This document shows positions 7,304 through 17,371 of a stretch of 32,799 bases of DNA, piece after piece; within the stretch, counting starts at the first letter, position 1; every line of letters begins with the position of its first letter. Source of the DNA: Chloroflexota bacterium. GTDB taxonomy: Bacteria; Chloroflexota; Anaerolineae; Aggregatilineales; Phototrophicaceae. The notes beneath the pieces were generated by a model, which ran no database searches, was not told the DNA's origin, and saw only the letters and a list, made by a program, of their open reading frames with translations. The position numbers and the translations under genes were made by a program. The stretch covers positions 1 to 32,799 of the forward strand of contig WTGC01000054.1 in the NCBI GenBank assembly GCA_011523705.1, given 5' to 3'.

Positions 7304-8361
7304 GACGCTCCCCCTCCCTCTTTATGGGGGAGGGGGCCGGGGGGTGGGGGTTGGTTTGTCTTGCTGCGCGGCATCGGGCGCTCGGCGATGTCTTTCAGCA
7401 AGCCGCCATGTCCCATTGACACGAGATTGGCGCGGGTCAAGCGTTCGCCGCTGAGCAAGCGCGGTAGAATCCAGTCGATGACATTGGTCTTCGGCGATTT
7501 GATGCAGCCCGGCGCGCCGACCACCGGCGCCTCGCCCAGATAGCCCATCATCAGCAGCGTGCCCGGATCGACCGGCACGCCGTGCAGGGTGATGCTCCCG
7601 CCCGCCAGCGCCAGCGCGGATGGCACCACGTCTTCCCGGTCGATAATCGCGGAGATGCCCGCAATCAGAATCATGTCTGCCGCCGCCTGCGCGCGAATCG
7701 CCTCCGCGATTGATGTAGCATCGTGTAAGGCAAATGTCGGCCTCAACAACTCGCTGCCCCAGCCTTCGATCCGCCGGCGCACCGGTTGATGAAAGCTCTT
7801 CAGCAGGCGCGCCCGCGTCGACTCCGTGCCGGAGACGATCAGCGCCACGCGCTTTCGCAGCAGCGGCCGCACCTGCAACACGGGTCCACCCGCTTCGGCG
7901 ATGCGCTCCACATCGACCACGCGCGCCGCTGGCACGCCAAACGGCACGACCTTGACCAGCGCCAGCATCTCGCCAGCATCAACGAGAGTGAATGCGCGCA
8001 AGGTCGCGACGGTGATGCCATCATAGATATTGTTGATCAATTCCAGTCGCGGCACATCGACGTGCAAGACGCCGCGCTCGGCAGCGTTAAGATTGGCTCT
8101 GCCGACGCCGGGCGCGCGCAACCGAACGTGAGCGCCAGAGAGGGCGGCGCCGATCCGCTCGGCGGCGGCATCTTCATGCAGGTCAGCCGCGCTTAGTTGG
8201 GTCACCGTGACGCGCTCCAGCCCAAGCTGACGCAGCGCGCCCACGTCCGATTCGCTTAGCCGGCGCCCTTTATTGAGGATCAGCTTGCCGGCTTTGTCGT
8301 AGAGTTTGTGCGCCAGGATCGCGCCAACAGCGTCGTCGATCGGCGCCTCACCGAATTTCAT
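7300..8361 (-). CDS. MoeA/MogA-like molybdopterin-binding protein
   Basis: 353-residue protein matching the N-terminal half of the 'molybdopterin-binding/glycosyltransferase family 2' fusion proteins found beside molybdenum hydroxylases. It begins MKFGEAPIDDAVGAILAH. The MoaB/Mog-type binding domain occupies about 170-300, with the motif GISAIIDREDVVPSALALAGG at about 235-255 and a VGAPGCIKSPKTN loop at 281-293. It probably handles Mo-molybdopterin for MocA. Residues about 336-352 (PPPPGPLPHKEGG) are the translation of a G-run repeat, not a protein domain. The start ATG lies 3 bases after the xdhC stop and the stop overlaps the mocA start by 4 bases, so it is cotranscribed with both. Confidence 0.82.
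   Translation of the reverse strand: MKFGEAPIDDAVGAILAHKLYDKAGKLILNKGRRLSESDVGALRQLGLERVTVTQLSAADLHEDAAAERIGAALSGAHVRLRAPGVGRANLNAAERGVLHVDVPRLELINNIYDGITVATLRAFTLVDAGEMLALVKVVPFGVPAARVVDVERIAEAGGPVLQVRPLLRKRVALIVSGTESTRARLLKSFHQPVRRRIEGWGSELLRPTFALHDATSIAEAIRAQAAADMILIAGISAIIDREDVVPSALALAGGSITLHGVPVDPGTLLMMGYLGEAPVVGAPGCIKSPKTNVIDWILPRLLSGERLTRANLVSMGHGGLLKDIAERPMPRSKTNQPPPPGPLPHKEGGGAS
7307..7354. repeat. G-run repeat with G-quadruplex potential inside the 3' end of the MoeA-like gene
   Basis: On the plus strand G5-A-G5-CC-G6-T-G5 (7326-7350) is preceded by a C/T-rich arm at 7308-7320. It is the template strand for both flanking minus-strand genes. Translated on the minus strand it gives PPPPGPLPHKEGGGAS, a low-complexity tail foreign to the MoeA-like family. 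Confidence 0.8.
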
Positions 8362-8364
8362 CGC

Positions 8365-9405
8365 TCACATCCCGTTGCGCACCGCAATGATCTCCGCCAG
8401 AATGCAGACGGCGATCTCTTCCGGTGTCCCCGCGCCGATGTCAATGCCGATCGGCGTGCGAATTTGCGCGATGAGATCGTCGCTCAAGCCCGCCTCCTTC
8501 AAGCGAGCCACGCGCTGTCGATGGGTGCGCCCGCTGCTCAAGACGCCAACATAGGGAATGCCGGCCGGCAGCGCCGTAATCAGCGCCTTGTCATCGATCT
8601 TTGGGTCATGCGTCAAGACGGCAAGATAGGTGCTGCGGTCCAGACCGAGCTGCGGCAGGGCTTTGTCGGGATAGCTATGCAGGATGTTCGCCACATCAGG
8701 GAAGCGCTCATCAGAAGCGAAAGCCGCGCGCGGATCAATGATTGACACGCGGAAGCCGACTTCTGTCGCCATCGCCTGAAGGGGAATCGCCACATGCACA
8801 CCGCCGACCAGAATCAGATGAGGCCGCTCGACCTGCAAGTCGACCATGACGCGCGTCTCGCCCATAGCGATGATGCCACTCCTATTGCAGCCCGCCGCGA
8901 CCGTTTGCATCTCAGAGAGAAGATCATCATCCAGCTTCGGACTGCGATACAAGACAGCGTCGTCCCTATCGAGCAAGACTTTCTCGCCGATATGCTCGCC
9001 CTCCATAATCGCAACCGTCACGCCGAAGCGGTCTTTCCGCGCCAGTTCTGCCAGCGCGTCCCACCACATCGCATCGAGTGGCTCAACAAAAACCTCGATG
9101 CTGCCGCCGCAGGTCAAGCCGACCTCCCAAGCCAGGTCGTCCGCAACGCCGAACTTCAGCAGGCGCGGCTTTCCATCGCGCAAGCCGGCGATCGCTTCTT
9201 CGACGACCGCGCCTTCGACGCAGCCGCCACTGACCGAGCCGATCATCGACGGCGGGGCGGCGTCGACTCGCCCCATGTCGCCGCTCACGCCCATCTTCGA
9301 GCCTTCACGGCGCGGCGCCGAGCCCCAGGTGTTCGCGACGGTCGCCAGCGCCACATCCCGCTCTTCCGCCAGCCAGCGATTCATCGTCTCCAGGATGTCA
9401 AGCAT
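8365..9405 (-). CDS. coxF: XdhC/CoxF-type molybdenum hydroxylase maturation factor
   Basis: 346-residue XdhC/CoxI family protein. The N-terminal XdhC_CoxI domain (about 1-120) has ATVANTWGSAPRREGSKM, GSVSGGCVEGAVVEEA and the VGLTCGGSIEVFVEP block containing the conserved Cys. A Rossmann-type C-terminal domain (about 170-335) has HLILVGGVHVA, HDPKIDDKAL and the family closing block GIDIGAGTPEEIAVCILAEI. XdhC binds Mo-cofactor, promotes its sulfuration and delivers it to the apo-enzyme. ATG 9405 is preceded by GGGAGGG at 4-base spacing. It sits between the coxE-like gene and the MoCo genes, as expected for a maturation factor of the S-L-M enzyme. The coxF/coxI/xdhC naming is loose in this family. 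Confidence 0.9.
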   Translation of the reverse strand: MLDILETMNRWLAEERDVALATVANTWGSAPRREGSKMGVSGDMGRVDAAPPSMIGSVSGGCVEGAVVEEAIAGLRDGKPRLLKFGVADDLAWEVGLTCGGSIEVFVEPLDAMWWDALAELARKDRFGVTVAIMEGEHIGEKVLLDRDDAVLYRSPKLDDDLLSEMQTVAAGCNRSGIIAMGETRVMVDLQVERPHLILVGGVHVAIPLQAMATEVGFRVSIIDPRAAFASDERFPDVANILHSYPDKALPQLGLDRSTYLAVLTHDPKIDDKALITALPAGIPYVGVLSSGRTHRQRVARLKEAGLSDDLIAQIRTPIGIDIGAGTPEEIAVCILAEIIAVRNGM

Positions 9406-9416
9406 TATCCCTCCCG

Positions 9417-10661
9417 TTAGGCCAGATAACGCCGGCGATAGACCTCCGCGCTCGGTCGGCTCGCCAGGTTTTGCAGCGCCTTCACAATCGCCTCCAGATT
9501 CGCCAAATTGGTGATCGGCAGAAAGTCATGCACATAGGGCAGCAGCGCCTGCGCGCCACGCGTCAAGGGCTCGTATTCGGGCACATCCAGCAGCGGATTC
9601 AGCCAGATTAAGCGCCGGCAAGAGAGCTGCAAGCGCGCCATCTCCCGGTGCAGCAGCGGGATATCGCCGCGATCCCAGCCATCGGTGATCAACATCACCA
9701 CGGCGCCCCTTCCCAGCACGCGCCGTGACCAGGTCCAATTGAAGCGGTGCAGGCATTCGCCCGTCATCGTGCCGCCACCCCATTGCAGCACGGTCCCACC
9801 GATATCCTCCAGCGCGTCATCCACATTCTTCTGCCGGATCTGCCGCGTGATGCGCGTGATATCGGTGCTGTAGACGAAGGACTCGACTTGATACAGCGAG
9901 CCGGCAAGCGTATGCATAAAGTGAAGCAGCACCCGGGTATAGCGCTCCATGCTGCCGCTGATATCGCAAAGCAGCACGACGGGACGCGGCTTTTCTTTGC
10001 GCCGATGGGTCGGCAGCCGTGTCACATCGCCGTTCTTGCGGATCATGTCTTTCATCAAGCGGCGCATATTGATCACGCGCCCTTTGCCGCTTTCGAAGCG
10101 GCGCGTCCGGCGCATGCCCAGCGATTCCGGCATCTTGGCGATGACGCGCTTCGCCATCTCCAACTCAGCAGCCGTCATCTCGGCGAAATCTTTATGCCGC
10201 AGGCGCTCCTTCCGGCTATAGGTCGGCACCAGCGCGATCATGCTCGAATCCAACTCGTCGGCTTTGGCGCCATTCTCGCTCGGGCTCGATTCCAGCGGCG
10301 GCAGAAACTGCGTCTTCTTCTTGCGCCGCTCCTCACCCAGCGATTGCAGATTCAGCGTGGTAAAGCCATCAGATGGTCGCCGCCAAAAGATGTCGAAGGC
10401 TTCGTCAAAATAGTCGAATTCCTTGGGATGGTTGACCAAATGACTGCGCAGGGTGTAGTAGAAATCCTGCTTGCGGCCCAGTTGAATATGCGCTAGCGCC
10501 CGCCCCACCTCCATCATGCGGTTGGGTGTCACATTCATGCCCAGCGCCCGGCAAACGCGCCCGAAGAGAATGAGATTATGCGTCAGCTTGCCGCCGTCAT
10601 AGTCGTAGGGCGCATCGGCGGGACCGAGAAAGACACCCTTGATCGGACCATTCTCCGACAT
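9417..10661 (-). CDS. coxE: CoxE-like von Willebrand factor A domain protein
   Basis: 414-residue cytosolic VWA protein of the CoxE family. A charged N-terminal region precedes the metal-ion-dependent adhesion site DISGS at 233-237; a GGGTMTGE stretch and LITDGWDRGD complete the VWA fold. In Oligotropha-type clusters CoxE works with the AAA+ ATPase CoxD in post-translational maturation of the CO dehydrogenase active site. Its ATG lies 2 bases beyond the coxD stop, so the two are translationally linked and probably form one complex. With a form II enzyme, which lacks the Cys that carries Cu in form I, the pair is more likely to serve sulfuration or cofactor loading than Cu insertion; that is inference. 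Confidence 0.92.
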   Translation of the reverse strand: MSENGPIKGVFLGPADAPYDYDGGKLTHNLILFGRVCRALGMNVTPNRMMEVGRALAHIQLGRKQDFYYTLRSHLVNHPKEFDYFDEAFDIFWRRPSDGFTTLNLQSLGEERRKKKTQFLPPLESSPSENGAKADELDSSMIALVPTYSRKERLRHKDFAEMTAAELEMAKRVIAKMPESLGMRRTRRFESGKGRVINMRRLMKDMIRKNGDVTRLPTHRRKEKPRPVVLLCDISGSMERYTRVLLHFMHTLAGSLYQVESFVYSTDITRITRQIRQKNVDDALEDIGGTVLQWGGGTMTGECLHRFNWTWSRRVLGRGAVVMLITDGWDRGDIPLLHREMARLQLSCRRLIWLNPLLDVPEYEPLTRGAQALLPYVHDFLPITNLANLEAIVKALQNLASRPSAEVYRRRYLA

Positions 10662-10663
10662 GC

Positions 10664-11590
10664 TCAGGCTCGCTGCGCCTCTACTTTGGCGCGGTCGATC
10701 ATATTCTGAATCGTTGTCGGGTCGAGCATTTCGACATCATCCTGATATTTGAGGATCACGCCCAGCGTATCTTGCACTGTCTCCAGCGAAAGTTCGTTCT
10801 GATCGAGCGCGATCAGGGCGGCGGTCCAGTCCAGCGTTTCAGCGATGCCTGGTCGCTTGAATAGCTCCATTGAGCGCATATCCTGAATGAATGCCGTGAT
10901 CTGCCGCGCCAGCATCGCCGGCACATCGGGCGCCTTGCGCTCCACGATCTGCAGTTCCTTGTGGAAGTGCGGATAATCGATCCAATAGTAAAGGCAGCGC
11001 CGCTTGAGCGCGTCGTGAATCTCGCGCGTACGATTCGATGTCACGACCACAACGGGCGGTACAGTGGCCGAGATTGTGCCCAACTCCGGAATTGAAATCT
11101 GAAAATCGGAGAGCAGCTCCAACAAGAAGGCTTCGAATTCCTCATCGGAGCGGTCCAGCTCGTCAATCAGCAAGACGGGCGCCTTCCCGTCGCGGCTCTG
11201 TTCGATCGCCTGCAGCAAGGGCCGTTTGAGCAGGAAGCGCTCGGAAAACAGCTCGCTCTCCATCGCCTCGCGCGCCAAGCCTTCGTTGTCGCGGCTGTGT
11301 CCACGCGCCGCTTCCATCAAGCGCATGTGCAAAATCTGCCCGGCGTAATTCCACTCGTAGACGGCCGTGTTCACATCCAGGCCTTCATAGCACTGCATGC
11401 GTATCAAATCGGTCGAGAGCGCCGTCGATAGCACTTTGGCGATTTCCGTCTTGCCGACGCCGGCATCGCCCTCGAGGAAAAGCGGCTTGCCCGTCTTCAG
11501 CGCCAGATAAATCGTCACAGACAGCCCGCGCTCGGCGATATAATCCTGCTCGTTCAGCGCAGCCTGTAATTCGTCAACTGAATTGTACAT
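10664..11590 (-). CDS. coxD: CoxD-like MoxR-type AAA+ ATPase
   Basis: 308-residue MoxR-family AAA+ ATPase. Walker A GDAGVGKT is at 41-48, followed by the CoxD-typical segment MQCYEGLD..TAVYEWNYAGQIL (65-87), Walker B LLIDELDRSDEEFEAFLLE (140-158) and a sensor-1 TSNRTREIHDAL. CoxD is a chaperone-like ATPase that partially unfolds apo-CO dehydrogenase so the Mo site can be matured, working with CoxE. ATG 11590 is preceded by AAGGA in GAAGGATTGA. A 185-base gap separates it from the DinB-like gene upstream; this holds a hairpin repeat and a TAGAAT hexamer with no good -35, so a separate promoter is possible but not shown. Confidence 0.93.
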   Translation of the reverse strand: MYNSVDELQAALNEQDYIAERGLSVTIYLALKTGKPLFLEGDAGVGKTEIAKVLSTALSTDLIRMQCYEGLDVNTAVYEWNYAGQILHMRLMEAARGHSRDNEGLAREAMESELFSERFLLKRPLLQAIEQSRDGKAPVLLIDELDRSDEEFEAFLLELLSDFQISIPELGTISATVPPVVVVTSNRTREIHDALKRRCLYYWIDYPHFHKELQIVERKAPDVPAMLARQITAFIQDMRSMELFKRPGIAETLDWTAALIALDQNELSLETVQDTLGVILKYQDDVEMLDPTTIQNMIDRAKVEAQRA

Positions 11591-11697
11591 TCAATCCTTC
11601 TCGTTTTCGTTTGGGCGGGAATCTCAATGGCAAATGAGCCTGTATTCTAGCTCAGTCGACCGAGGATTCGCAGGGCGTATTGCCATATACAGAAGCC

Positions 11698-11746
11698 TTG
11701 TAGGGGCGAGCCGCCGGGTCGCGTAGACACTGACCGTCGCTCGCCC
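11698..11746 (+). repeat. Dispersed hairpin repeat, TTGTAGGGGCGA type (copy 1)
   Basis: Starts TTGTAGGGGCGAGCCGCCGG and ends with a degenerate CGCTCGCCC arm. Shares its 12-base left end with the 27977 copy and is inverted relative to the copy at 12345-12370. Lies downstream of the DinB-like gene. Confidence 0.75.
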
Positions 11747-11775
11747 GCACTCACATCTTGGCCGCGTGGGAGAGT

Positions 11776-12252
11776 CTACGCGATCCAATCCTGCCACATC
11801 TGCGTCCGTTCTTTCCCCATCGCCTTGAGGTAGACGCTGACCTTGCCGTAAAAGATCAGCATGGCTTCGCGCAGGATATCGAGGCTGATATGAAGCGGCA
11901 CCTCATAGCCGTCGCGGTCCATCTTCTTGTTGGCGACGTCCTCATCGGTGACCGTCGATAGCACAGCTTCAAGCTGCTGGTCGAGCTCGGCATACCACGA
12001 CTGGAGCTTGGCGACACTCGTCAAGTAGGCGTCATCGTTCACGCGATAGCTGAAATCGGCTTTGAAGTTTTTGAAGGACTGCACGTATGCATGTTGCGTT
12101 TCGCCGAGTTCGCGGCAGAGCGCGCCCAAGCTGAGATTCTCGCCGCCGGGACTGAAAGCGAGATCGGCGTCGCTCAAGCTCGCCATCAACTCGTCGCGCA
12201 GCTGCGTATACATGCGGTTCAAATCCCAGAATCGCTTGATTTCCACGTTCAT
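11776..12252 (-). CDS. DinB-like four-helix protein with a degenerate metal site
   Basis: 158 residues, resembling the DinB/YfiT-like putative metalloenzyme superfamily: an all-alpha bundle starting MNVEIKRFWDLNRMYTQLRDELM, with a GETQHAY helix carrying the first typical His. The third helix, where DinB proteins usually have an HxxxH/HHRGQ-type motif, reads REAMLIFYGKVSVYLKAMG with no His, so the canonical three-His metal site seems lost. ATG 12252 is chosen over an upstream frame start because GGGGAGGG lies 5-6 bases before it. It sits between coxM and coxD on the same strand but has no known role in CO dehydrogenase clusters. It is bracketed by inverted TTGTAGGGGCG repeats (11698 and 12370). 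Function unknown. Confidence 0.75.
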   Translation of the reverse strand: MNVEIKRFWDLNRMYTQLRDELMASLSDADLAFSPGGENLSLGALCRELGETQHAYVQSFKNFKADFSYRVNDDAYLTSVAKLQSWYAELDQQLEAVLSTVTDEDVANKKMDRDGYEVPLHISLDILREAMLIFYGKVSVYLKAMGKERTQMWQDWIA

Positions 12253-12315
12253 GCTGCCCTCCCCGGTTCGTCTGTCGAACAGAGAATTATAGGAGAAGCC
12301 CTCGCTAAAAGAAAA

Positions 12316-12370
12316 GAGGCGACTCATAGGCCGCCTCCACATGCGGGCGACCCACGGGCCGCCCCTACAA
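12316..12370 (-). repeat. Dispersed hairpin repeat pair, TTGTAGGGGCG type (copy 2)
   Basis: Two adjacent hairpins: GAGGCG (12316-12321) with CGCCTC (12332-12337), then GGGCGACCC..GGGCCGCCCCTACAA (12345-12370). On the minus strand the second begins TTGTAGGGGCGGCCC, matching the left end of copy 1 over 11 bases. Confidence 0.75.
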
Positions 12371-12390
12371 TTTCGAAATGGCTGTGCGAG

Positions 12391-13239
12391 CTAGCCCTGC
12401 GCTGCGGCGACCGCGCGTTTCAGGAAGACGCCGGCCATTTGCTGCCGGTAGCTCTCCGGATACGCGATGTCGCCCGCCAGCCAATCGGCGATATCGGATT
12501 TGACCGCCTCAGCCGCCGCGTTCACCGCCGCGTCATCAACCGTCGTTCCGGCAAGCGCCGCTTCGGCGCTGCTGCAGCGAACGGCTTTCACGGTCGCGCC
12601 ACCAACGGCGACGTGAGCATGGTCGCAGCTGCCGTCATCATTCATCTTCAAGGCGACGCAAACGCCGACGATCGCGTAGCGCGATGCCGGGTGCGGGAAC
12701 TTGACGTAAGCCGACTGATGGTCGCTGAGGTCCGGCACGCTAACACTTGTGATCAACTCTCCGTCGTCCAGCGCCGTTTCGAAGAGGTCGACGAAGAAGT
12801 CTTGGGCGCCGACGGAGCGGCTGCCCCCCGCGCCTTGAATGTTGACGCTCGCGCCCACCGCCACCAGCACCGTCGGCGGATCGGATGCCGGATCGGCATG
12901 GGCGATATTGCCGCCAAGCGTACCGAAATTGCGGACGCCCTGGTCGCCAACCTGGCCGCATGCGCTGGCCAAGGCGCCACACATCGCTTGAACATCGGCT
13001 GAAGTCGCGATGGCGTCGTGGGTTGCCCCAGCGCCAATCGTCAAGCCACCGTTCGCGGAAATGCCCTGCAATTCCGAAATCCGGCCGATATCCACCAATT
13101 GCTCGGGCGCGTCCAGCCGCAGCTTCATCACCGGCAGCAGACTGTGCCCGCCCGCGAGAAACTTGCCGTCATCGGTGATCGAAGACAGCGCTTCGTCCAC
13201 CGATCCCGCCCGCACGTAATCAAATTTGTTGGGCCACAT
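12391..13239 (-). CDS. coxM: CoxM-like FAD-binding medium subunit of a molybdenum hydroxylase
   Basis: 282-residue medium subunit that carries FAD and passes electrons from the Fe-S subunit to the acceptor. The two flavin-binding signatures are AGGHSLLP at 29-36 and TLGGNIAHADPASD at 107-120, both canonical for the xanthine-oxidase family FAD domain; the CO dehydrogenase flavoprotein C-terminal domain follows from about 175. Length is normal (280-290). ATG 13239 follows the coxL stop by 3 bases, with AGGAAG 8-9 bases upstream. Gene order S-L-M, with M last, is the form II arrangement; form I clusters are M-S-L. Confidence 0.95.
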   Translation of the reverse strand: MWPNKFDYVRAGSVDEALSSITDDGKFLAGGHSLLPVMKLRLDAPEQLVDIGRISELQGISANGGLTIGAGATHDAIATSADVQAMCGALASACGQVGDQGVRNFGTLGGNIAHADPASDPPTVLVAVGASVNIQGAGGSRSVGAQDFFVDLFETALDDGELITSVSVPDLSDHQSAYVKFPHPASRYAIVGVCVALKMNDDGSCDHAHVAVGGATVKAVRCSSAEAALAGTTVDDAAVNAAAEAVKSDIADWLAGDIAYPESYRQQMAGVFLKRAVAAAQG

Positions 13240-13242
13240 AGT

Positions 13243-15603
<2,361 letters not shown>

Positions 15604-15613
15604 TATCCGCCTC

Positions 15614-16081
15614 CTAGCTTCCGGCGGCGGCGTCCGCCACCTGTTTTACCGCCTTGACAATGTTGTGATAGCCGGTGCAGCGGCAGATGTTTCCTTCGAG
15701 GTAGTGGCGGATCTCCCCTTCGGAGGCGCCGGGGTTGTCGCGCACGAAGGCGGCGCTCGCCATAATCATGCCCGGGGTGCAATAACCACATTGCAGGCCG
15801 TGATTCTCCCAGAAAGCAGTTTGCATCGGGTGATGCTCGCCGTTTTCCGCCAAGCCTTCAATGGTGGTCACGTCCGCGCCATCGGCTTGCACGGCAAGCA
15901 ATGTGCAAGATTTCAGCACCTTGCCGTCGAGGTGGACTGTGCAGGCGCCGCACTGGCTGGTATCACAGCCGATCTTGGTGCCCGTCAGATCCAGCTCCTC
16001 ACGCAAGAAATGGACCAACAGCGTGCGGGGGTCGACATCTCGTTCATGTACGACCCCGTTTACAGTGATTGCGACTTGCAT
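15614..16081 (-). CDS. coxS: CoxS-like [2Fe-2S] small subunit
   Basis: 155-residue small subunit with two [2Fe-2S] clusters. The plant-ferredoxin-type cluster uses C39, C44, C47 and C59 ([17 protein letters not shown]); the second uses C98, C101, C133 and C135 (CGYC and CRC). It relays electrons from the Mo site in CoxL to FAD in CoxM. The frame is open further upstream, but ATG 16081 has GGAGGG 5 bases before it and starts the family-typical MQVAITVNG. It is the first gene of the operon, behind a 276-base AT-richer upstream region with a palindrome. Confidence 0.95.
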   Translation of the reverse strand: MQVAITVNGVVHERDVDPRTLLVHFLREELDLTGTKIGCDTSQCGACTVHLDGKVLKSCTLLAVQADGADVTTIEGLAENGEHHPMQTAFWENHGLQCGYCTPGMIMASAAFVRDNPGASEGEIRHYLEGNICRCTGYHNIVKAVKQVADAAAGS

Positions 16082-16173
16082 AAATCCCTCCATTTCGTTT
16101 CCAGTATCTTTCGCTGCGTCAATAAGATTCGCGCCATTCCGATTTTCCTTGCGCGAATTTGTAACCTGCCCCC

Positions 16174-16191
16174 GGCAATTTCGAATTTGCC
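16174..16191. promoter_or_regulatory. 18-bp imperfect palindrome upstream of coxS (candidate operator)
   Basis: GGCAATTTCGAATTTGCC is a near-perfect inverted repeat; only one symmetric T/T pair breaks it. It lies about 95-110 bases upstream of the coxS start in the AT-richer gap 16082-16357, which otherwise holds no gene I can support. It is a plausible dimeric regulator site for the cox operon. Confidence 0.4.
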
Positions 16192-16357
16192 TGGAGCAAA
16201 ACGACAACTTGAGCTTGGCAAAATTGTATCTTGCTTTTGTCAATTTGGCTACAAGTTGCAAATTACTCGCAGCAAAAGTCGCGCGCGTATCACCTGGCGC
16301 CCAATTGCGCAACGGTTGCGATAGCCTTTGCTTCAGAATTTCAGGAAGTTGCTTGCC

Positions 16358-17359
16358 TCAGACATCGTTCCTCGACAGGAAGGCAGCCAAATGGTATTTC
16401 CAGACCGCCGCCAAAGTGTGCGTGCCATGCCCGCGCGTATGCTCATCAATCGGCAGCAGCACAAAACGCCCGCGCCTCACCCGCCGTATCGCCGCTTCCA
16501 ATATTCCCAACTCGGGCGGATTCACTTGATCATCCGCCGAATTGATCGCCAGCAGCGGCGCCTGGATCCGCGAAAGATGCGGCGCCGGATCATAGTCTTC
16601 CGAAGCGGCGAAGGCATAGAGCACGTCATTGGCGTCCAGCGTGCTGGCATAGCTGCCGATGCGCTCCTCGACAAAGGCATCAGCCGCCTCACGCGTCGGC
16701 GCCTCCTTTTGCCACTCCAGTGGACAGCTCGTCATCATGATCAATAGATGAATCGCGTTGATCAAGCCCGGCGGCTGCTCGACGTAATTTCCATCGTGCC
16801 AGGCGGGATCCATCCGGATCGAGTCCATTATCATTTTGCGGATCATGCGGTTGCGCCCGGCGATCTCGGCCGGCAGCGAAGCGAGCGGGAGCAGATAATC
16901 CATGAAGCCGGGATAGTGGATGCCCCACAGCCAAGTCTGCATGCCGCCCATGGATGTGCCCAGCACCAGCTTGAGATGATCGACGCCCAAGCCCTCGGAG
17001 ACCAGCCGGCGCTGCGCGCGAATCATATCCAGGTAACCGTAACGCGGAAAGTTGATCCGCATCCCGTCGCTCGGCTTGCTGGATCCACCATGCCCGATAC
17101 CATCGGGCAATATGATGAAGTGCTTTTCGGCGTCCAGGAGCTGCCCGCGTTGAAACAGCTCGCCGGCAAAGCTGGACCGCAGAAACTGCGCGCCGCTGCC
17201 AGTGGTGCCGTGCAGAATCAGTACGGCCTTGCCTGCCGCGCCCGATGCGCCGCGGGCCGGCTCGCCCATCGTTCGGTAATGGAGCCGCAGCTCGGGCAGC
17301 ACATCGCCGCTGTTGAAGACGAAATCGCGAATGGTGAAGTCGCCCGCTCGCAGGTCCAC
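16358..17359 (-). CDS. Alpha/beta hydrolase, homoserine O-acetyltransferase (MetX)-like
   Basis: 333-residue alpha/beta-hydrolase of the MetX-like group. The oxyanion region LHGTTGSG (49-56) is followed by the nucleophile elbow [10 protein letters not shown] with Ser136, an acidic site SADDQVNPP (Asp276 or 277) and the C-terminal GHGTHT with the catalytic His (311 or 314). The [16 protein letters not shown] and [10 protein letters not shown] segments also match MetX-type proteins. Many such proteins are esterases or hydrolases and not acetyl-CoA-dependent acyltransferases, and no methionine genes are nearby, so I would not name it metX. GTG 17359 is the start; it lies 12 bases after the metallophosphoesterase stop, so the two are probably cotranscribed. 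Confidence 0.85.
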   Translation of the reverse strand: MDLRAGDFTIRDFVFNSGDVLPELRLHYRTMGEPARGASGAAGKAVLILHGTTGSGAQFLRSSFAGELFQRGQLLDAEKHFIILPDGIGHGGSSKPSDGMRINFPRYGYLDMIRAQRRLVSEGLGVDHLKLVLGTSMGGMQTWLWGIHYPGFMDYLLPLASLPAEIAGRNRMIRKMIMDSIRMDPAWHDGNYVEQPPGLINAIHLLIMMTSCPLEWQKEAPTREAADAFVEERIGSYASTLDANDVLYAFAASEDYDPAPHLSRIQAPLLAINSADDQVNPPELGILEAAIRRVRRGRFVLLPIDEHTRGHGTHTLAAVWKYHLAAFLSRNDV

Positions 17360-17371
17360 GCGCTTCTGACC

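Noticed and set aside
7234..7354. CRISPR array or tandem repeat array
   Set aside because: The G-rich units are two different inverted or quadruplex-type repeats with no regular spacers.
12091..13002. Plus-strand open frame of 303 codons opposite coxM and the DinB-like gene
   Set aside because: It crosses two real genes and a repeat element on the other strand and has no recognisable domain or ribosome-binding site.
16216..16250. TTGACA and TACAAT hexamers (minus strand) upstream of coxS as a promoter
   Set aside because: Only 9 bases separate them, far from the 16-18 needed; neither has a good partner at the correct distance.
16082..16312. N-terminal extension of CoxS (77 extra residues)
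   Set aside because: The extension is not family-like, and ATG 16081 has a strong GGAGGG at proper spacing.
16358..17359. Homoserine O-acetyltransferase (metX) for methionine synthesis
   Set aside because: The fold and triad match the MetX-like group, but no methionine gene is nearby and many members are plain hydrolases.
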